This document shows, in pieces, positions 60,644 through 64,000 of a DNA stretch of 64,000 nt. Source of the stretch: Methylocystis rosea SV97 (GTDB lineage: Bacteria > Pseudomonadota > Alphaproteobacteria > Rhizobiales > Beijerinckiaceae); the NCBI RefSeq assembly GCF_000372845.1, contig NZ_KB889963.1, forward strand, positions 930,001 to 994,000. Direction: 5' to 3'. The translations under genes and the position numbers were made by a program. Under the pieces are notes generated by a model, which did not search any database, was not told the origin of the DNA, and was given only the letters and a program-made list of their open reading frames with translations. The number at the start of each line of letters is the position of its first letter. The first letter of the stretch is position 1.

Positions 60644-62295
60644 GTTCGCTCGCGCATCTCTTCGGGGTAGGCGGGGAGCGTCAGCATGCGCGGGTCTTCC
60701 AGCGCGGCGCCGACGGTGAAGTGGTAGACGTCCTGAAAGGCGTATTGCTCTGGCGACAGACCGAGCATCGCGTGGATCTCGTCGTCGAAGAAGCAACCGA
60801 TCCCCGTGCCGGAGAGGCCGATGGCGCTGGCCCAGAGATAGAGCGCCTGGCCGATCGCGCCGGCCTCCCAGTGCAACCGGCGATAGCCGAAGCCGCCGTC
60901 CTCCTGAAGCGTGCGATCGAAATCGGCGATCATCGCGACGGCGAAACAGCCCTTGCCGGCGATCGCCTGTCGGCAGGCGTTCATGCTCGCCTCGCGTTCG
61001 ACGGCGCCGCGCCGCAGACGAAAAAGTTTAAGCGGCCCGATCTCGATCGGCGTCCAAAGCAACGCCAGCGCCGACATCTCGCGCAGCCGCGCCGTTGTTT
61101 CGGCGTCGCGCTGCAGCAGATAGAGACCCGGCTCCACGCCCTCGACGCGATGCACGAAGAGCAGCAGATTCAGGCGCGGCGGCCAGGGGTAAGGCGCCAG
61201 GCAAGGCTCGGCGCCGGGAAGCGTCGACGTCAGCATCGCGCAAAACGCCTCCTGCGAGAGGCGGGCGATCCCGTCCATGCGTTGCGCGCTGCGCCGACGC
61301 CGCACCACGCGCCCGATGTCCGGCAGCGGGAACGGGAAGGCGGGTTTCGGCGCCATCCGTGACAAGGGCTCCACTGTCGGCGTGTGCGGCTTGACGCAGA
61401 ACCGCGCCGCCCGGTCAACGAGCGGCCAGCCGTCGTGATCTTCGCTCAAGCGATTGGCCGCGCCCGTCCACGTTCGCGGCGCGCGCGCAAGGTTGGAGAC
61501 GTCGATGGCGGGGGGGGCGTTCCCATCAGCGGCGATCCACAAGAGCGCATCAGGATGTTCTTCTTCGCGCCGATGAGAAGCGTCCGGCCGATCGAGTCCG
61601 AGCAGCGCCGCGACGTCGGCGTCGCCCGGTTCGCACAAAAGATGCGCGCGCCAGCCCAGCGCGGCGGCGGCCTGAGCGGCGGCGCCGATCGCATGGCCGA
61701 CATCGAGTTGGCAATAGCGAAACGCCCGCTCGCCATATTTCCAGCTCTCGCGCCAGGGGACGGAACTCAGACCAAGCAGAAAGCCGCCCTCGGGCAGAAC
61801 CAGCGGCGTTTCAAAATCAGCGCGCCGCTCCAGCGCATGATCTTCCTGCGCGTAGTGATAAAGCGCGGCGGTCTCGCCGAGTCCCTCGGCGGCGTTGGCG
61901 AGGAGATAGGTTTCGGTCGGATGCAGATTGCCGGACGACGGATTGTTGCGAAGCGCCCACGTCGAGCCTTCGTAACTTTTCCAGGCGCTGATCCCGAAGC
62001 CGAGCTCCAGGAACAGGCCGAGCGCCATGCGGTCGAGCGGCGCGGATCGCAGCGCCGGGCCGGGGAAAGGCGCGGTCTCTTCGCGATCGCGTAACGGCAG
62101 TTCGATCCGCGGCGCGCCGTCGAAGCGCCGGAAAGGCGAAGGCTGCGAGGTCCAGTCGAGAAAGGCCGGCCCAAGCGCATAGCGCGTCGGGGCATGTTTC
62201 GTGCGCCGGTGATAGCCGCGGATGTCGCTTGGCAGAGCGTCGGCGTCCTGCGGGCGTTCTTTCAGGCTCTGAATTTCGGTTTCGGCGTCAGCCAT
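60640..62295 (-). CDS. SagB/ThcOx-type nitroreductase-family oxidoreductase (double domain)
   Basis: 551 residues from the ATG at 62295, 5 bases after GGAGG. Two FMN nitroreductase-like halves: NNPSSGNLHPTETYLL and AFRYCQLDVGHAIGAAAQAAA in the first, GCFAVAMIADF and YRRLHWEAGAIGQALYLWA with GCFFDDEIHAMLGL in the second. The SSGNLHPTE box is the SagB signature. SagB proteins oxidise azoline rings in RiPPs or act on other substrates; no YcaO or precursor gene is present. It is transcribed with the AAA gene. Confidence 0.85.
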   Translation of the reverse strand: MADAETEIQSLKERPQDADALPSDIRGYHRRTKHAPTRYALGPAFLDWTSQPSPFRRFDGAPRIELPLRDREETAPFPGPALRSAPLDRMALGLFLELGFGISAWKSYEGSTWALRNNPSSGNLHPTETYLLANAAEGLGETAALYHYAQEDHALERRADFETPLVLPEGGFLLGLSSVPWRESWKYGERAFRYCQLDVGHAIGAAAQAAAALGWRAHLLCEPGDADVAALLGLDRPDASHRREEEHPDALLWIAADGNAPPAIDVSNLARAPRTWTGAANRLSEDHDGWPLVDRAARFCVKPHTPTVEPLSRMAPKPAFPFPLPDIGRVVRRRRSAQRMDGIARLSQEAFCAMLTSTLPGAEPCLAPYPWPPRLNLLLFVHRVEGVEPGLYLLQRDAETTARLREMSALALLWTPIEIGPLKLFRLRRGAVEREASMNACRQAIAGKGCFAVAMIADFDRTLQEDGGFGYRRLHWEAGAIGQALYLWASAIGLSGTGIGCFFDDEIHAMLGLSPEQYAFQDVYHFTVGAALEDPRMLTLPAYPEEMRERT

Positions 62296-62518
62296 GCGGC
62301 CTCCTCGTCGACTTCTTAATTCAAGAAGGGCGCCCAGTTTTGTGGGTTGAGAATAGCCAACGAGATCAATGACCTCTACAGGCCCGGGAAGGAGTGCGCC
62401 CAGATAGCGAGGAAGAATGTCGCACAAGACCGCGACGACAGTGGAGACGCAACGCGGGGCTTTTGGCCGATAGGTGACATTGTCGGTTCGCCGCGGCTCG
62501 GGTCTGCGGCGACCCCAA

Positions 62519-62533
62519 GGGTATGCTTCTTGC
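62519..62533 (+). promoter_or_regulatory. Sigma-54-like promoter of the ferredoxin reductase gene
   Basis: GGGTATGCTTCTTGC: GG at -24, TTGC at -12, correct spacing, followed by T; 42 bases before the ATG at 62575. No NifA site found. Confidence 0.5.
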
Positions 62534-62574
62534 TACTTTCTGCGCTCTGTTCCGCATCTTGATCGGACGACGCG

Positions 62575-63537
62575 ATGGACGAAACTCTGCGTGAAGTGAT
62601 TGTGGCCAAGAAGAGCGAGGAGGCCCACAATATGGCCTCGTTCGAACTGGTCGATCCCACCGGTGCTGAACTGCCGACCTTCTCGCCTGGCGCGCATGTC
62701 GACGTCACGCTTCCCGGCGGTTTGGTGCGGCAATATTCCTTGTGCAACAGCGCCACGGAACGCCATCGCTACGTCATTGGCGTGTGGAACGACGCCAACA
62801 GTCGCGGCGGCTCCAAGGCGCTGCATACGCAGGTGAATGTCGGCGACAAATTGCAGGTGGGCTTGCCGAGAAATCGGTTTCGCGTGCCGCGGCAAACGAA
62901 GCGCGCGATCTTGATGGCGCGAGGCATCGGCGTGACGCCGATCCTGAGCATCGCCGACCATCTCAAGCGCCAGGACATTCCCTTCGATCTGCACTACGTC
63001 TACGCAATGATGTCGCCGGGTTCATTCAGCGAGATGATCGCGACATCGAATTTCGCGGAGAATTCGAAATTTTATTTTGAGGCGAGCGAGCTCAATCAGC
63101 TGCTCAATCCAGTGACACTTCTGCAGGACCAACCAGAAGAGACGCAGCTCTTCATCTGCGGCGTGGATTGGTGGCAGGATCCGATCATCCACCTCGCCGA
63201 GCAGAAAGGTTGGGCGAAGGAGCGGATTCACGTCGAAAGATTCACCGCGAAAGTGCCGCCCGCTGTGCTCGACAAGGTCTTCGAAGTCAAGATCGCCAGC
63301 ACCGGCGCCGTTTATAAAGTCCCCGGTGACAAGACCGTCACGGCTTTCCTCGAGGAGCAGGGCGTGAAGATTCCGACGTCCTGCGAACAGGGCATGTGCG
63401 GAACCTGCAAGATCCAGGTCATCGAAGGCGAGGCGGACCATCGCGACAAGCGTCTCTCGGATCAGGAAAAGGCGGACGGCTTTTTCCTGGCCTGCGTCTC
63501 GCGCGCCAAGAGCGACCTGCTGGTGCTGAATTTGTAA
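62575..63537 (+). CDS. FMN/FAD- and [2Fe-2S]-containing oxidoreductase (phthalate dioxygenase reductase family)
   Basis: 320 residues. Order: flavin domain (about 1-95, RQYSLCNS), NAD(P) domain (100-225, MARGIGVTPILSIADHL, LFICG), C-terminal [2Fe-2S] ferredoxin domain (235-320, TSCEQGMCGTCKIQV with a later ACVS). It could pass electrons from NADH to the Rieske or other ferredoxins of the island. The dedicated partner is unknown. Confidence 0.9.
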   Translation: MDETLREVIVAKKSEEAHNMASFELVDPTGAELPTFSPGAHVDVTLPGGLVRQYSLCNSATERHRYVIGVWNDANSRGGSKALHTQVNVGDKLQVGLPRNRFRVPRQTKRAILMARGIGVTPILSIADHLKRQDIPFDLHYVYAMMSPGSFSEMIATSNFAENSKFYFEASELNQLLNPVTLLQDQPEETQLFICGVDWWQDPIIHLAEQKGWAKERIHVERFTAKVPPAVLDKVFEVKIASTGAVYKVPGDKTVTAFLEEQGVKIPTSCEQGMCGTCKIQVIEGEADHRDKRLSDQEKADGFFLACVSRAKSDLLVLNL

Positions 63538-63606
63538 GGCTGCCGGCGGGCGCTCTATGGCGTAGACGCGGCCCATCGCACACCCTTGATCGTTGCGCCT
63601 GACCGC

Positions 63607-63634
63607 GCTAGTGTCTACTTATGTTGACACTAGC
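63607..63634 (+). promoter_or_regulatory. TGT-N12-ACA palindrome with TTGACA at the crtI start (PpsR/CrtJ-like operator)
   Basis: GCTAGTGTC and GACACTAGC are a 9-bp perfect inverted repeat with a 10-base spacer. It contains TGT-N12-ACA (63612-63629) and, overlapping its 3' arm, TTGACA, the usual arrangement of PpsR/CrtJ sites over a -35 box. It overlaps the ATG at 63621, so either the true start is further downstream or the site acts on translation-proximal DNA. Confidence 0.5.
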
Positions 63635-64000
63635 TGAGCGACCCCGCTTGGCGGCGGCCACCGGGAGGAAGCCCCGCGCCGTCGTGATCGGCAGCGGCTT
63701 TGGGGGCCTTGCCGCCGCGATCCGGCTGGGCGCGCGCGGCTACAGCGTCACCGTTCTGGAAAAGCGCGATGCCCCCGGCGGCCGCGCCTCTGTCTATCGT
63801 CAAGATGGATTTACGTTCGACGCCGGGCCGACGATCATCACGGCGCCCTTCCTTTTCGAAGAGCTTTGGACGCTCTGCGGGCGCCAGATGGCCGACGATA
63901 TCGAATTGCGGCCGATGTCGCCCTTTTATCGCATCCGTTTCGACGACGGCGCCTGCTTCAACTACAGCGGCGATATGGATGCGATGCGGGCCGAGGTCGC
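63621..64000 (+). CDS. crtI: Phytoene desaturase CrtI, N-terminal part (runs off the window)
   Basis: At least 126 residues are visible. The FAD loop AVVIGSGFGGLAAAIRLG (about 20-37), then VTVLEKRDAPGGRASV and FDAGPTIIT, identify bacterial CrtI-type desaturase. The start is uncertain: ATG 63621 sits within a palindrome, and TTG 63648 or GTG 63684 are alternatives. It would begin a carotenoid cluster. Confidence 0.85.
   Translation, partial: MLTLAERPRLAAATGRKPRAVVIGSGFGGLAAAIRLGARGYSVTVLEKRDAPGGRASVYRQDGFTFDAGPTIITAPFLFEELWTLCGRQMADDIELRPMSPFYRIRFDDGACFNYSGDMDAMRAEV

Overview
This 64 kb window is a large nitrogen-fixation (nif/fix) island from a GC-rich alphaproteobacterium. Gene content, the NifH type, a NifA with a CX4C linker, fixABCX beside nifVW and nif-linked ferredoxins all point to Hyphomicrobiales (Beijerinckiaceae/Methylocystaceae or a purple non-sulfur relative). 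The right edge starts a carotenoid phytoene desaturase gene preceded by a TGT-N12-ACA palindrome containing TTGACA, the form of a PpsR/CrtJ operator. This hints at a phototrophic relative, but methanotroph-type lineages are not excluded.

Layout. 1-6.4 kb: accessory genes (a class III aminotransferase-like fragment, a cysteine-dioxygenase-like protein, an MtnC-like protein with a 2Fe-2S ferredoxin, a methyltransferase, a DUF255 thioredoxin-fold protein). 6.5-14.1 kb: a TPR protein, nifA, an FdxN-type ferredoxin, a 4Fe4S-LRV protein and sufBCD. 14.3-18 kb: nifB, ferredoxin, IscA-like, TPR and LRV genes. 18-18.9 kb: ygfZ. 19.1-28.1 kb: nifHDKENX, DUF269, DUF683 and fdxB. 28.1-33.1 kb: two divergent blocks (sulfurtransferase operon; FAD amine oxidase plus Rieske) and a 196-residue unknown. 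33.2-36.3 kb: iscA, nfu-type nifU, nifS, nifT and a SIR2-like gene. 36.5-39.8 kb: two nifZ genes, small proteins, a DegT-like protein and a ferredoxin. 39.8-46.5 kb: Rieske proteins, small unknowns, a GNAT, a dienelactone-hydrolase-like protein, a DUF59 protein, a thioredoxin-like ferredoxin, sufE, an ankyrin protein and a pseudo-receiver. 46.6-55.8 kb: second nifH, nifQ, iscA, nifV, cysE, nifW, fixABCX and a GST. 55.8-63.5 kb: truncated hemoglobin, YqeB-like, Rieske, a HicAB-like pair, an AAA ATPase with a SagB-type oxidoreductase, and a ferredoxin reductase. 63.6 kb to the end: crtI (partial).

The genes form one regulon. About fifteen -24/-12 (sigma-54) promoters of good quality can be read. 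Thirteen to fourteen TGT-N10-ACA NifA sites lie in intergenic DNA, mostly 50-200 bp upstream of those promoters. Chance alone would give roughly eight such motifs in 64 kb of this composition, so their positions carry the evidence. Together the genes supply nitrogenase (HDK), FeMo-co synthesis (B, E, N, X, V, Q), Fe-S assembly (NifS, Nfu, IscA x3, SufBCD, SufE, DUF59, CysE), and electron supply (FixABCX and many ferredoxins).

The most unusual pattern is a set of six proteins from well-known enzyme or signalling families that appear to have lost family-defining active-site residues: aminotransferase Lys to Arg, cysteine-dioxygenase metal His ligands, MtnC Asp nucleophile, DegT Lys, dienelactone hydrolase Cys and His, and receiver phospho-Asp. 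Other points: an almost identical 947 bp nifH duplication, GC-rich stem-loops at each nifHDK junction, a BFD-type 2Fe-2S domain fused to NifE in a cluster without an IscU-type NifU, a HicAB-like pair behind a sigma-54 promoter, and an AAA/SagB pair.
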